Source: Actinopolymorpha pittospori
GTDB lineage: Bacteria > Actinomycetota > Actinomycetes > Propionibacteriales > Actinopolymorphaceae
Direction: 5' to 3'
Length of the DNA stretch: 64,000 nt
Assembly: GCF_014873875.1 (NCBI RefSeq)
Contig: NZ_JADBEM010000001.1
Span: forward strand, 8,246,001 to 8,310,000
Below are positions 16,466 to 25,321 of the stretch, one piece after another. The stretch's first letter is position 1. Every line of letters begins with the position of its first letter. The notes below the pieces were generated by a model. That model was not told the DNA's origin, made no database searches, and saw only the letters and a list, made by a program, of their open reading frames with translations. The position numbers and the translations under genes are program-made.

Positions 16466-17836
16466 ATGCCAGGGACACGGACCGGTGCTGTCGCGGATCC
16501 CACCAGACGATCCGTCCAGTCCGCCTCGTTGACGCTCGTGGTCGCATGCGTGGGCCTGGTCGTGACGGTGCTGGACTCGACCGCCGTCACCGTCGCGCTG
16601 CCCACGATCGGCGACCAACTCGGCGGCGCGGTGTCCGGCCTTCAGTGGGTCGTGGACGCCTATGCCCTGATGTTCGCGGGCCTGATGCTGTCCGCGGGAT
16701 CGATCTCCGACCGGGCGGGTGCCAGCCGCGCCTTCGGTGTCGGCGTCGGACTGTTCACCCTCGCCTCCGCGCTGTGCGCGCTCGCCCCGAGCCTTGCCCT
16801 GCTGATCGCGGCGCGGGCTGTGCAGGGTGGGGCGGCGGCGGTCATGCTTCCGGCGTCGCTGGCACTCGTCCGGCAGGCCTACGCCGACCCGCGGGCGCGG
16901 ATCCGTGCCATCGCCTACTGGACTGCCAGCGGAGGCGTCGCGATCGCCGCCGGGCCGGTCGTCGGCGGAGTGCTGACCGACGCGTTGGGCTGGCAGGCCA
17001 TCTTCCTCATCAACGTCCCCATCGGGCTGCTCGGCCTGGTCGGACTCCTCCAGGCTCCGCGCTCCACCCCGCGACAGGCTCCCCTGGATCTCATCGGCCA
17101 GGTCGCCGCGATGCTGGCCGTGACCGGAGCGACCTTCGCCGCGATCGAGGGCGGCGCCGGCTCGGTCCTGGCGGGCCTGGTCGGGGCTGCGGTGTGCGTC
17201 GTCGGCGCGATCCTGTTCGTCCGGGTCGAACGACGCTCGCCGCATCCCGCCGTACCACTGCACCTGTTCCGTTCGGTCCCGGTGACGGTGTACGTGGCGA
17301 CCGGGTTCGCCCTCAACTTCGCCTTCTACGGCATCGTGTTCGTGCTCACGCTGTTCTTCCAGAACCAGCGCGGCGTCACGCCGATGACCGCCGGACTCAT
17401 GTTCGTGCCGATGACGGGGTTCGTCATGGCGGCCAACCTGCTCGCCGGAAAGCTCACCACCCGCTTCGGCCCGCGCCCACCGATGGTCGCCGGTCAACTG
17501 GTCCAGGCCGCCGGCCTGCTCGGACTCGTCTCCGTCAGCAGGGCCACGCCGACCGTCGTGATCCTCGTGCTGCTCGTCCCGCTGGGGATCGGTGCCGGCC
17601 TCGCCGTACCGCCGCTGACGACGGCACTGCTCGACGCCGTCGACGCCGAACGGGCCGGACTCGCCTCGGGGCTGCTCAACGCGGCGCGACAACTCGGTGG
17701 CGCCGTCGGCGTGGCACTGTCCGGAGCGCTGGTCGGCATCGGCTTCGTGGCCGGGATGAGGATCGCGCTCGTCGGATCCGCCGCCCTGTTGCTCGCCACG
17801 GCGGCGGCCGGAGCGGCCCGGCGTACGCGGAGCTGA
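16466..17836 (+). CDS. DHA2-family MFS multidrug exporter (EmrB/QacA type)
   Basis: A 456-residue protein with 14 predicted transmembrane helices. The family signatures LDSTAVTVALPTIGDQL, QWVVDAYALMFAGLMLSAGSISDRAG and GPVVGGVL (antiporter motif C region) are present. GGAGGAG lies 2 nt before the ATG. It probably exports hydrophobic drugs or metabolites by proton antiport, under the divergent LysR regulator. Confidence 0.94.
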   Translation: MPGTRTGAVADPTRRSVQSASLTLVVACVGLVVTVLDSTAVTVALPTIGDQLGGAVSGLQWVVDAYALMFAGLMLSAGSISDRAGASRAFGVGVGLFTLASALCALAPSLALLIAARAVQGGAAAVMLPASLALVRQAYADPRARIRAIAYWTASGGVAIAAGPVVGGVLTDALGWQAIFLINVPIGLLGLVGLLQAPRSTPRQAPLDLIGQVAAMLAVTGATFAAIEGGAGSVLAGLVGAAVCVVGAILFVRVERRSPHPAVPLHLFRSVPVTVYVATGFALNFAFYGIVFVLTLFFQNQRGVTPMTAGLMFVPMTGFVMAANLLAGKLTTRFGPRPPMVAGQLVQAAGLLGLVSVSRATPTVVILVLLVPLGIGAGLAVPPLTTALLDAVDAERAGLASGLLNAARQLGGAVGVALSGALVGIGFVAGMRIALVGSAALLLATAAAGAARRTRS

Positions 17837-17838
17837 GC

Positions 17839-17886
17839 CTGACCGGCGCCGTCGCTCCCCGACGGCTCGCGGTCACCTCCGGTCAG
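17839..17886. terminator. Hairpin between convergent DHA2 and GIDE genes
   Basis: CTGACCGG (17839-17846) pairs with CCGGTCAG (17879-17886), enclosing an inner stem GCCGTCG/CGACGGC. It overlaps the GIDE-gene stop and lies just after the DHA2 stop, a plausible bidirectional terminator. Confidence 0.6.
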
Positions 17887-18605
17887 CGCAGCGCACCAAC
17901 GAGGATCAGCACCGGGCCGAGGACGACACCGGCCGCGGTCGCCACGCTGAAGGCCTTCTCGTGCAGTCGGGTTCGCCGCAGGAGGTCGACCTCACTGCGG
18001 GTGGAGATGATCGAGGGTTCGACGATCGCCAACTCGCCGGTGGCGTCGCTCGCCTCACCGAGTACGTAGACCTGCTCACCGAGTGCGAGTGCCCACTCCT
18101 CGTAGTGGTAGCCGATGGTGTCGGGATCGCCGTTCGGTGCGTTGTCGGGCTCGAAGCGATCGACCACCTTCAAGGCGCCGTCGGGCCAGGTCTTGCCCGG
18201 GTGCACCAGCACCGCTCCGGTCGGGTCGGTCACGAGGAAGCCGGCGCCCGAGCTACGCTCCGCGACCTGCTCGTCCCGCTCGACGCGCTCCGGTCGGCCG
18301 TCGCTGTTGTGGTCGGTGTGCCAGTACTTGCGGGTGACGACGTGCCGGTGCCAGACGCACTCGGCGTCACCGACCTCCGAGCGCAACGGACCGGAGACGT
18401 CGGCGGCCACCGGCCCGGCCACCTCGCAGCGCTGACGAAACGCTCCGGGTCCTGCCGCCTGGGCCGCCGCCAGCGCGAGGGCGTGCAGGTCGCGCGCCGC
18501 GTAGGTCTCGGTGGTGACCATGATGTGTTGCCTGCCGCGCGCCCGCCAGGCGAAGTAGGCGCAGCCGAGCGCCGCGACGAGTGCGATGACCCCGACGACG
18601 ATCAT
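17883..18605 (-). CDS. GIDE-domain membrane protein
   Basis: A 240-residue protein from ATG 18605, which has GGAAGG about 10 nt upstream; the frame extends 23 codons further without support. An N-terminal membrane segment (MIVVGVIALVAALGCAYFAW) is followed by a soluble domain with CEVAGPV...CVWHRHVVTRKYW and by a second membrane segment at the C-terminus (AAGVVLGPVLILVGALR). This matches the GIDE domain shared with mitochondrial MUL1 E3 ligases; bacterial members have no RING finger and their role is unknown. It converges on the DHA2 gene. Confidence 0.82.
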   Translation of the reverse strand: MIVVGVIALVAALGCAYFAWRARGRQHIMVTTETYAARDLHALALAAAQAAGPGAFRQRCEVAGPVAADVSGPLRSEVGDAECVWHRHVVTRKYWHTDHNSDGRPERVERDEQVAERSSGAGFLVTDPTGAVLVHPGKTWPDGALKVVDRFEPDNAPNGDPDTIGYHYEEWALALGEQVYVLGEASDATGELAIVEPSIISTRSEVDLLRRTRLHEKAFSVATAAGVVLGPVLILVGALR

Positions 18606-18680
18606 GAGGACGCCCTTCCAACCGACCTGGCGCCACCTGTCCGAAGCGGCGCACGCGGGCGATCTTAGAGGCACAGCACC

Positions 18681-18723
18681 AAAAGGGCGATCCTCCCGTT
18701 CAGTATGAACAGGAGGATCGCCC
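18681..18723 (-). terminator. Rho-independent terminator of hflX
   Basis: GGGCGATCCTCC (18685-18696) pairs with GGAGGATCGCCC (18712-18723), with an inner GTTCA/TGAAC stem. On the minus strand it is followed by TTTT. It starts 19 nt after the hflX stop. Confidence 0.9.
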
Positions 18724-18741
18724 CGACGACGTACGGATGGG

Positions 18742-20229
18742 TCAACCGGCAGTGAAGCCGTTCAGGGTCGCGGCCAGAACCGGGTCGACCCGGGCGCGCA
18801 GCCGGGTGCCGTCGGCGGTGTGCTCAACCTCGAGCACCTCACCGCGTTCGTGCACCTTGGCCACCAGGTCACCGCGGGCGTAGGGCACCAGCGCGCTCAC
18901 CTCGATCTCCGGCCGGGGCAGCTCCGCGCCGACCATCGCGAGCAGCTCGGGAATCCCGTGACCGGTCTTCGCGGAGACGACGACCGAGCGCGGGACCAGC
19001 GTCTGCAGCCGGGCCAGCTCGATCGGGTCGGCGAGGTCGGCCTTGTTGATCGCGAGGATCTCCGGCAGGTCACCCGCACCAGCCTCGGCGAGCACCTCCC
19101 GGACAGCGCTGATCTGACCCTCCGGGTCGGGGTGCGAGCCGTCGACGACATGCACGACGAGGTCCGCCTCGGCGACCTCCTCGAGCGTCGAACGGAACGC
19201 CTCGACCAACTGGTGCGGCAGGTGACGGACGAACCCCACCGTGTCGGTGAGGGTGAACAACCGGCCGTCTGGCGTGCTGGCCCGACGGGTCGTCGGGTCG
19301 AGGGTCGCGAAGAGCGCGTCCTCGACGAGGACACCCGCGCCGGTCAGCCGGTTGAGCAACGACGACTTGCCGGCGTTGGTGTATCCGGCGATCGCCACCG
19401 AAGGAACGGCGTTGCGGCGACGCTGTAGGCGCTTGGTGCCGCGTCCGGTCTTCATCCCGTCGATCTCACGGCGCAGCTTCGCCATCCGGGTGCGGATCCG
19501 GCGCCGGTCGATCTCGAGCTTGGTCTCACCAGGACCGCGCAGGCCCACGCCGCCGTTGCCGCCTCCGGCGCGGCCGCCGCCCTGACGGGACAGGTTGCCA
19601 CCCCAACCACGCAGGCGAGGAAGGAAGTAGGAGAGTTGCGCGAGCTCGACCTGGGCCTTGCCCTCACGGCTCTTCGCGTGCTGGGCGAAGATGTCGAGGA
19701 TCAGCGCGGTGCGGTCGATCACCTTGACCTTGACGCGCTCTTCCAGGTTGCGGAGCTGGGCGGGGCTGAGCTCGCCGTCGCAGATCACCGTGTCGGCGCC
19801 GCTGGCGACGACCTCGCTGTGCACCTCCTCGACCTTGCCTCGGCCGATGTAGGTGGCCTCGTCGGGGCGGCGGCGACGCTGGATCAGGCCCTCGAGCACC
19901 TCGGCGCCCGCGGTCTCGGCCAGCAGCTTCAGCTCGCGGAGGGAGTTTTCGGCGTCGGCGACGCTGCCGTCGGTCCAGACGCCGACGAGGACGACCCGCT
20001 CGAGCTGCAGCCGGCGGTATTCGACCTCGGTGATGTCGGTGAGCTCGGTGGAGAAACCCGCGACTCGTCGGAGTGCCCGGCGGTCCTCAAGGTCGAGTTC
20101 GCCCGTGGCGGGGTCGTCCAGGGGGATCTCCCGGTCGACCACGGAGAGATGGATGTCGGTACCGTTCACCGTCGGGTCCGCCGAGCGATCGGCGAGGGCG
20201 TCGGTCCGTCGTTCTGGTCGTAGTGTCAT
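18742..20229 (-). CDS. hflX: Ribosome-associated GTPase HflX
   Basis: A 495-residue GTPase that splits or rescues stalled 70S ribosomes. An N-terminal HflX domain (VVLVGVWTDGSVADAENSL, EATYIGRGKVEEV) is followed by a glycine-rich linker (GGGRAGGGNGGVGLRGPGETKLE). The G domain carries P-loop GYTNAGKSSLLNRL, switch DTVGFVRHLPHQLVEAF and base-recognition NKAD. The ATG at 20229 follows GGAG at 4 nt; a longer frame to 20280 lacks support. It belongs to the same conserved block as dapF and miaA. Confidence 0.96.
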   Translation of the reverse strand: MTLRPERRTDALADRSADPTVNGTDIHLSVVDREIPLDDPATGELDLEDRRALRRVAGFSTELTDITEVEYRRLQLERVVLVGVWTDGSVADAENSLRELKLLAETAGAEVLEGLIQRRRRPDEATYIGRGKVEEVHSEVVASGADTVICDGELSPAQLRNLEERVKVKVIDRTALILDIFAQHAKSREGKAQVELAQLSYFLPRLRGWGGNLSRQGGGRAGGGNGGVGLRGPGETKLEIDRRRIRTRMAKLRREIDGMKTGRGTKRLQRRRNAVPSVAIAGYTNAGKSSLLNRLTGAGVLVEDALFATLDPTTRRASTPDGRLFTLTDTVGFVRHLPHQLVEAFRSTLEEVAEADLVVHVVDGSHPDPEGQISAVREVLAEAGAGDLPEILAINKADLADPIELARLQTLVPRSVVVSAKTGHGIPELLAMVGAELPRPEIEVSALVPYARGDLVAKVHERGEVLEVEHTADGTRLRARVDPVLAATLNGFTAG

Positions 20230-20456
20230 ACAGCTCCAGTCAACGCCACGGATCGGCCGTAGCTTCCCCCATCGTGGCACGCGCCCGTCCCCTGTGCATC
20301 CGGATATGACCGCAGTGCGACGAATCCGGCACCCGGAGCCCGGCCGCGCGACCGGCTGTGACCGATACCTGCCCCTTTCGAGCCCTGCGGTGCCATGGGC
20401 GTTGCCGGCTCCCTACAGTCCCCTGCGGAACCTCCTCCGCAGAAGGGACACTTCAG

Positions 20457-21743
20457 GTGACCTCGCCCGACAACGCCGCCACCCCACTCGCAGCCCCGCC
20501 CTGGCAGGACCTCGCCGGCGGAGGCCCCAAGATCACCCGCGTGCGGACGATCCTCACCGCACCGGAGAACATCACCCTGGTGGTGGTGAAGATCGAGACC
20601 TCCGAGCCGGAGCTCTACGGCCTCGGCTGCGCGACCTTCACCCAGCGCGCCCGGGCGGTCGCGGAGGCCATCGACTCCTACCTGGCCCCCCAGCTGATCG
20701 GGCGCGACCCGGCCGACATCACCGACATCGTGAACTCGCTGTTCGTGAGCTCGTACTGGCGCTCCGGCCCGGTCCTGAACAACGCGCTCTCCGGTGTCGA
20801 CATGGCGCTGTGGGACCTGAAGGGCAAGCAGGCGGGCCTGCCGGTCTGGCAGCTGCTGGGCGGCCGGTGCCGCACTGCGGTGCCGGTCTACGGCCACGCG
20901 GCCGGCCGCGACTTCGCCGAGGTCGAGGACGCGGTTCGCCGCTACGTCGAGAAGGGCTACCGCTACGTGCGGTGCCAGGTGGCGGTACCCGGGGCCCTGA
21001 CGTACGGCGCCCCGTCGGCGAACGGCTCGGAGGCCCCGACCTCCAAGCTCTCGCCGAACGCCTGGAACCCCGACGCGTACGTGCGGGTCGTTCCGGCGCT
21101 CTTCGCCCACCTGCGTGAGCAACTCGGCGACGAGGTCCACCTGCTGCACGACGTCCACGAGCGGCTGAACCCGTCGCAGGCCGTGCTTCTCGCCAAGGCG
21201 TTGGAGCCGTTCTCGCTGTTCTTCCTCGAGGACCTGCTGGCGCCGGAGGACCTCGGCTGGCTACCGACGGTGCGGGCCCAGGCGGCCACGCCGCTCGCGA
21301 TCGGCGAGCTGTTCGTCAACCCCGCGGAGTACGTGCCGTTGGTCCGCGACCGGCTCATCGACTTCGTGCGCTGCCACATCTCCGCCATCGGCGGCCTCAC
21401 ACCGGCCTGGCGCCTGGCGAACGCCGCGGAACTCTTCGGCGTCCGTACCGCCTGGCACGGACCGGGTGACGTCTCGCCGGTGGGTCACGCCGCCAACCTC
21501 GCGCTCGACCTCGCGGCACCGAACTTCGGGATCCAGGAGCAGCACGTCTTCAACTCCACCGCGATGGAGGTCTTCCCCGGTTGCCCGGAGGTGAAGGACG
21601 GTCACCTGTGGCCGAGCGACGCACCGGGGCTCGGAGTCGACCTGGACGAGGAGCTCGCCGCGAAGTTCCCGCCGGTCGAGCCGCTCGTCAAGGACGCCTG
21701 GACACGTACCCGGCTGCCTGACGGCACGGTGCAGCGGCCCTGA
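20457..21743 (+). CDS. Enolase-superfamily D-mannonate dehydratase-like protein (RspA/ManD family)
   Basis: A 428-residue protein from GTG 20457, with GAAGGGA 8 nt upstream. It has the capping domain (ITRVRTILTAPENITLVVVKIET, SGVDMALWDLKGKQAGLPVWQLLGG) and a barrel with metal ligands in LLHDVHERLN, FFLEDLLAPED and AIGELFVNP. The C-terminal FNSTAMEVFPGCPEV region is typical of the RspA/ManD group. Members dehydrate D-mannonate or D-gluconate, some weakly, so the substrate is not certain. It is divergent from hflX and has a strong terminator. Confidence 0.88.
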   Translation: MTSPDNAATPLAAPPWQDLAGGGPKITRVRTILTAPENITLVVVKIETSEPELYGLGCATFTQRARAVAEAIDSYLAPQLIGRDPADITDIVNSLFVSSYWRSGPVLNNALSGVDMALWDLKGKQAGLPVWQLLGGRCRTAVPVYGHAAGRDFAEVEDAVRRYVEKGYRYVRCQVAVPGALTYGAPSANGSEAPTSKLSPNAWNPDAYVRVVPALFAHLREQLGDEVHLLHDVHERLNPSQAVLLAKALEPFSLFFLEDLLAPEDLGWLPTVRAQAATPLAIGELFVNPAEYVPLVRDRLIDFVRCHISAIGGLTPAWRLANAAELFGVRTAWHGPGDVSPVGHAANLALDLAAPNFGIQEQHVFNSTAMEVFPGCPEVKDGHLWPSDAPGLGVDLDEELAAKFPPVEPLVKDAWTRTRLPDGTVQRP

Positions 21744-21787
21744 CGACCGGTCAGGTCGGAGCGAAGGTGTGAGTTGTCGACGGTCAT

Positions 21788-21818
21788 CGGGCCCCGACGC
21801 CTGAGGCGTCGGGGCCCG
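21788..21818. terminator. Terminator after the RspA/ManD-like gene
   Basis: A perfect 14-bp stem with TGA loop: CGGGCCCCGACGCC (21788-21801) pairs with GGCGTCGGGGCCCG (21805-21818), 45 nt after the stop. Confidence 0.88.
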
Positions 21819-21839
21819 GCCCTTGACTCGGTGCAGGAG

Positions 21840-22007
21840 TCAGCGTGCTTCGTGGTAACTGGTCGACCGGAGCAGAACGGCGGTCCGTGCGACCGCCGAC
21901 TTGCGTGCGAGTGAAGAGGCCCGACGGGCCCGCACATGCCGCAGAACGACCTGGCGACGCTGCGCGCGCAGCTCGACGTCGTGCTCTGTGGGAATGCTGG
22001 ACGACAT
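21840..22007 (-). CDS. Possible small basic protein (55 aa)
   Basis: The frame reads MSSSIPTEHDVELRAQRRQVV and continues to a C-terminal TSYHEAR: an arginine-rich, helix-prone small protein. A purine-rich GGGGG stretch lies just before the ATG at 22007. G/C third positions are near 78 percent, lower than the neighbouring genes, so this is a candidate only. It sits alone on the minus strand between the RspA-gene terminator and dapF. I do not recognise a family. Confidence 0.35.
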   Translation of the reverse strand: MSSSIPTEHDVELRAQRRQVVLRHVRARRASSLARKSAVARTAVLLRSTSYHEAR

Positions 22008-22118
22008 ACCCCCGACAGTAGTCGCCAGCACCGACACCCACCTCCGTCGTACGTCGCGTACCGACTCCGTCCTTGGGAGGAGCCGGGTGGCACCTGAGGT
22101 CAGGGATGCAACGGGGCC

Positions 22119-22152
22119 GGGTCAGGGACGACGCCAGGGACCTCCCTGACCC
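22119..22152. terminator. Hairpin downstream of dapF
   Basis: GGGTCAGGGA (22119-22128) pairs with TCCCTGACCC (22143-22152), a 10-bp stem with a 14-nt loop, 64 nt after the dapF stop. Confidence 0.65.
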
Positions 22153-22215
22153 CGCGACTCCCGCGGCGTCCGTCCTCAGTCCGTCCTCAGGTGCGCGAGC
22201 GCGAGTGCGACGGCC

Positions 22216-23061
22216 TCACAGGTCGAACTCGCCGCGGACGGTGAGCTCCGCTGGCCCGGTCAGCTCCACTTCACCGTCCGCGCGAAGACCGATCGAGAGG
22301 GTGCCACCCGGGACGTCGACACGATAGGTCACCGGCGTGCCCACGCCGTCCGCCGCGGCCACACGGGCGGCCACCGCGCAGGCGCCGGTGCCGCAGGAGC
22401 GGGTCTCCCCGACTCCGCGTTCGTGCACCCTCATCGCCACATGGTGGTCACCGCGCCGCACCGCGAACTCCGCGTTGACGCCCTTCGGGAACACCTCGGC
22501 CGGTGTCCACACCGGCGGGTCCAGCAGGGCACCCGGATCGGTGAGGTCGTCGACCATCGCCACCGCGTGGGGGTTTCCCATGTCGACGGCGACCGCGGGC
22601 CAGCTCCGACCGCCCGCCGAGATGGTGAGTCCGCTCGACTCCGGGAAGGTCGCGGGTCCCATGCCGACCGTCAGCTGCCCGTCGGGCTCGAGGCGGACCG
22701 GCTTCACACCCGCCCTGGTCGCGACCGGCACCTCGGACGTGCCTTCGACCAGGCCGCGTTCCAGGAGGAAGCGGACGAAGACGCGAACACCGTTGCCGCA
22801 CATCTCGCCGATCGAACCGTCGGCGTTGCGGTAGTCCATGAACCACTCGGCGGCGTCGGCGTAGCGGCGACCGTCGTCGGTCGCGGACGTACGGACCACC
22901 CGGAGCACCCCGTCGGCGCCGATGCCGCGGCGGCGGTCGCAGAGCTCACGCACGATCGTGGCGTCGAGATCGGGGTACGCCGTGCCGTCGGGGTCGAGCA
23001 CCAGAACGAAGTCGTTCTCCGTGCCGTGGCCCTTGACCCACTGCAGCGTACGGGTGCTCAC
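22216..23061 (-). CDS. dapF: Diaminopimelate epimerase
   Basis: A 281-residue enzyme converting LL- to meso-diaminopimelate for lysine and peptidoglycan synthesis. The two catalytic cysteines are present: Cys88 in MCGNGVR and Cys223 in SCGTGACA. The substrate-contact motifs GHGTENDF and GNPHAV are intact. GTG 23061 is chosen because AAGGAG lies 11 nt upstream and the sequence then begins in the usual way (STRTLQWVKGHGTEN). The longer frame to 23103 is unlikely. Confidence 0.96.
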   Translation of the reverse strand: MSTRTLQWVKGHGTENDFVLVLDPDGTAYPDLDATIVRELCDRRRGIGADGVLRVVRTSATDDGRRYADAAEWFMDYRNADGSIGEMCGNGVRVFVRFLLERGLVEGTSEVPVATRAGVKPVRLEPDGQLTVGMGPATFPESSGLTISAGGRSWPAVAVDMGNPHAVAMVDDLTDPGALLDPPVWTPAEVFPKGVNAEFAVRRGDHHVAMRVHERGVGETRSCGTGACAVAARVAAADGVGTPVTYRVDVPGGTLSIGLRADGEVELTGPAELTVRGEFDL

Positions 23062-23198
23062 GGTGCGAAGCGCTCCTTCGTCGGTGATCGGTCCGGGTCG
23101 CACGGGTGCTGGCCCTGGAACGAACCTATTGCATCAGGAGCGGGCCGCGATGGTGTCGCCGACCCGGGGGCAGGCACGCCCCTCCCCGCGACGCTCGG

Positions 23199-25028
23199 TC
23201 AGCGTTCGGGGCGCGGGTGCACCACCATGGCGGAGCCGCCACCCCGCCGGGTCGGCTCCGCCGCGGCCAGCACGAAGCCACCTCGGCCGAACTCGATCCC
23301 GGTCTCCGCACCGATCTCCGGGACGGAGGTGAAGCTGAACCCCCGCGCCGCCAGGGCCCTGCCTGCCGGAGAGGTCCGGAATGCCGGTTCTGCCTCGAGC
23401 GCGGTGTTACGGGAGGAGGCCCGCGGGGCCGCGATCGCCTGCGGCAGGCTCATGCCGAGGTCGAGCCGGTTGACCAGGGTCTGCAGGACGGTCGTGATGA
23501 TCGTCGCGCCGCCGGGACTGCCGAGCGCGAGCAACGGCCTCCCGTCGGCCAGGACGATCGTCGGCGAGATCGACGAGCGGGGCCGCTTGCCCGGCGCCGG
23601 CAGGTTGGGGTCGGGAGCGGTCCCCTGGGTCGGGGTGAAGCTGAAGTCGGTGAGCTCGTTGTTGAGCAGGAACCCTCGCCCCGGGACGACCATGCCGTTG
23701 CCGCCGGTCTGCTCGATGGTGAGGGTGTAGGCGACGACGTTGCCCCACCGGTCCGAGGTGGTGACGTGCGTCGTCGACGGGCCCTCGCGCTGCTCGGTCG
23801 GCGCCACCGAGGCGTGCTCACCGCACCGGGAGTAGTCCCCGTCGGGTACGCCGGGGGCGACCGGCTTCGCGAGGACCGAGTCCGACCTGATCTCGCAGGC
23901 CCGCTCGCCGGCGAAGCCCTGGGAGAGCAGTTCGCGCAGGGGGACGTCCACCTGGGAGGGGTCACCGACGTAGCGGTTGCGGTCCGCGAACGCCAACGCG
24001 CTCGCCTCGAGGTAGGAGTGCAGCGCGGCCACCTGGTCGCGCTTGGTGATCCCCTTCGCCTCGAGGATGTTCAACGCCTCACCGACGGTCGAGCCACCCG
24101 AGGACGGCGGGGCCATGCCGTAGACGTCGAGGCCGTGATAGGTCACCTTCGTGGGCGCGCGCATGAGGGCGCGGTACGCCGCGAGGTCGCCGGTCGTCAT
24201 CCCACCCGGCCGCACCTCCCGGTCGGCGCCGGGCGCGAGTGGCGGGTGCTGGACCGTGTGCACGACGTCCGCGCCGAGAGCCCCGTCGTAGAGCGCCTTC
24301 GTGCCCTGCCGGCCGAGGAGTTGGTAGGTCTTCGCGAGGTCGGGGTTGCGGAACACCGTGCCGACCCTCGGCGGCGCCCCACCCGGTAGGTACAGGTCGC
24401 GGGAGGTGGTGAAGTCGCCGAAGATCTTCCGGTTGTCGTCGACCTGCGTACGGAACGTGTCGTCGACCACGAAGCCCTTCGACGCGACCTTCGTCGCGGG
24501 CGCGAGCGCCTCCCGCAGGGAGTAGGTGCCCCACCGGTCGAGTGCGCGCTCCCAGGTGGCGGGGGTGCCGGGCACACCCACCGACAGGCCGCTCACCCGG
24601 GCGGCCTCGAACGGCAGCTCGTTGCCGGTCGCCGGGTCGACGAACAGCTTGTCGGTCGCCGACGCGGGCGCGGTCTCCCGCCCGTCGATGCTGTGTACCT
24701 TGCGGCCGCGTGCGTCGTAGTAGACGAGGAAGCCGCCACCTCCGATGCCGGCGGAGAAGGGTTCGGTGACGCCCAGGGTGGCGGCCGCGGCGACGGCCGC
24801 GTCGACGGCGTTGCCGCCGTGTCGGAGTACGTCGATGCCGGCCCGGGTCGCGTCGGCGTCGACCGTCGCGACACCACCTCCGTAGCCCGACGCGACGGCC
24901 TGCTTGGCCGGCGCGGGCCGCGCGGTACGTTCGGCGGCCTGCGCGGACGGTCCGACGAGTCCGGCACCGCCGGCACCCCCGGCACAGACGAGGACGGCAA
25001 CCGCGGTGACGGCGACGGTACGGCGCAT
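23199..25028 (-). CDS. ggt: Secreted gamma-glutamyltransferase
   Basis: A 609-residue preproenzyme that hydrolyses or transfers gamma-glutamyl groups from glutathione-like peptides outside the cell. An N-terminal signal peptide (MRRTVAVTAVAVLVCAGGAG...AQA) is followed by the large-subunit domain (ASGYGGGVATVDADATRAGIDVLRHGGNAVDAAV). The autocleavage nucleophile is expected at Thr419 in STTHVTT, and GSPGGATIITTVLQ lies in the small subunit. AAGGAG sits 6 nt before ATG 25028. It is same-strand with dapF, with a 137-bp gap. Confidence 0.94.
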   Translation of the reverse strand: MRRTVAVTAVAVLVCAGGAGGAGLVGPSAQAAERTARPAPAKQAVASGYGGGVATVDADATRAGIDVLRHGGNAVDAAVAAAATLGVTEPFSAGIGGGGFLVYYDARGRKVHSIDGRETAPASATDKLFVDPATGNELPFEAARVSGLSVGVPGTPATWERALDRWGTYSLREALAPATKVASKGFVVDDTFRTQVDDNRKIFGDFTTSRDLYLPGGAPPRVGTVFRNPDLAKTYQLLGRQGTKALYDGALGADVVHTVQHPPLAPGADREVRPGGMTTGDLAAYRALMRAPTKVTYHGLDVYGMAPPSSGGSTVGEALNILEAKGITKRDQVAALHSYLEASALAFADRNRYVGDPSQVDVPLRELLSQGFAGERACEIRSDSVLAKPVAPGVPDGDYSRCGEHASVAPTEQREGPSTTHVTTSDRWGNVVAYTLTIEQTGGNGMVVPGRGFLLNNELTDFSFTPTQGTAPDPNLPAPGKRPRSSISPTIVLADGRPLLALGSPGGATIITTVLQTLVNRLDLGMSLPQAIAAPRASSRNTALEAEPAFRTSPAGRALAARGFSFTSVPEIGAETGIEFGRGGFVLAAAEPTRRGGGSAMVVHPRPER

Positions 25029-25321
25029 CAACTGCTCCTTCCCTGGCGACGATCACCGGGCGATCACCTGCGTCGATCACCCCGGCAACGATCAGCCGAC
25101 GACGGACACCTGGCGACGACGCGTCGGTCGTGGGAGCCGGAGGAGAGGTACGCCACGACCACTGGCCACGACCGACGCTAACGCGGACCGGGCGTCGATG
25201 AGAACCGCTGCGCGCCAACCAGATGATCTTCGTCGGATCCGGCCAGCCCTGCGGGTGAGGCCGCCTGACCCGAGCCGGGGTAAGCCGGAGGACCCCGCGG
25301 AAGCGGGACCCGCCGAGGGAG

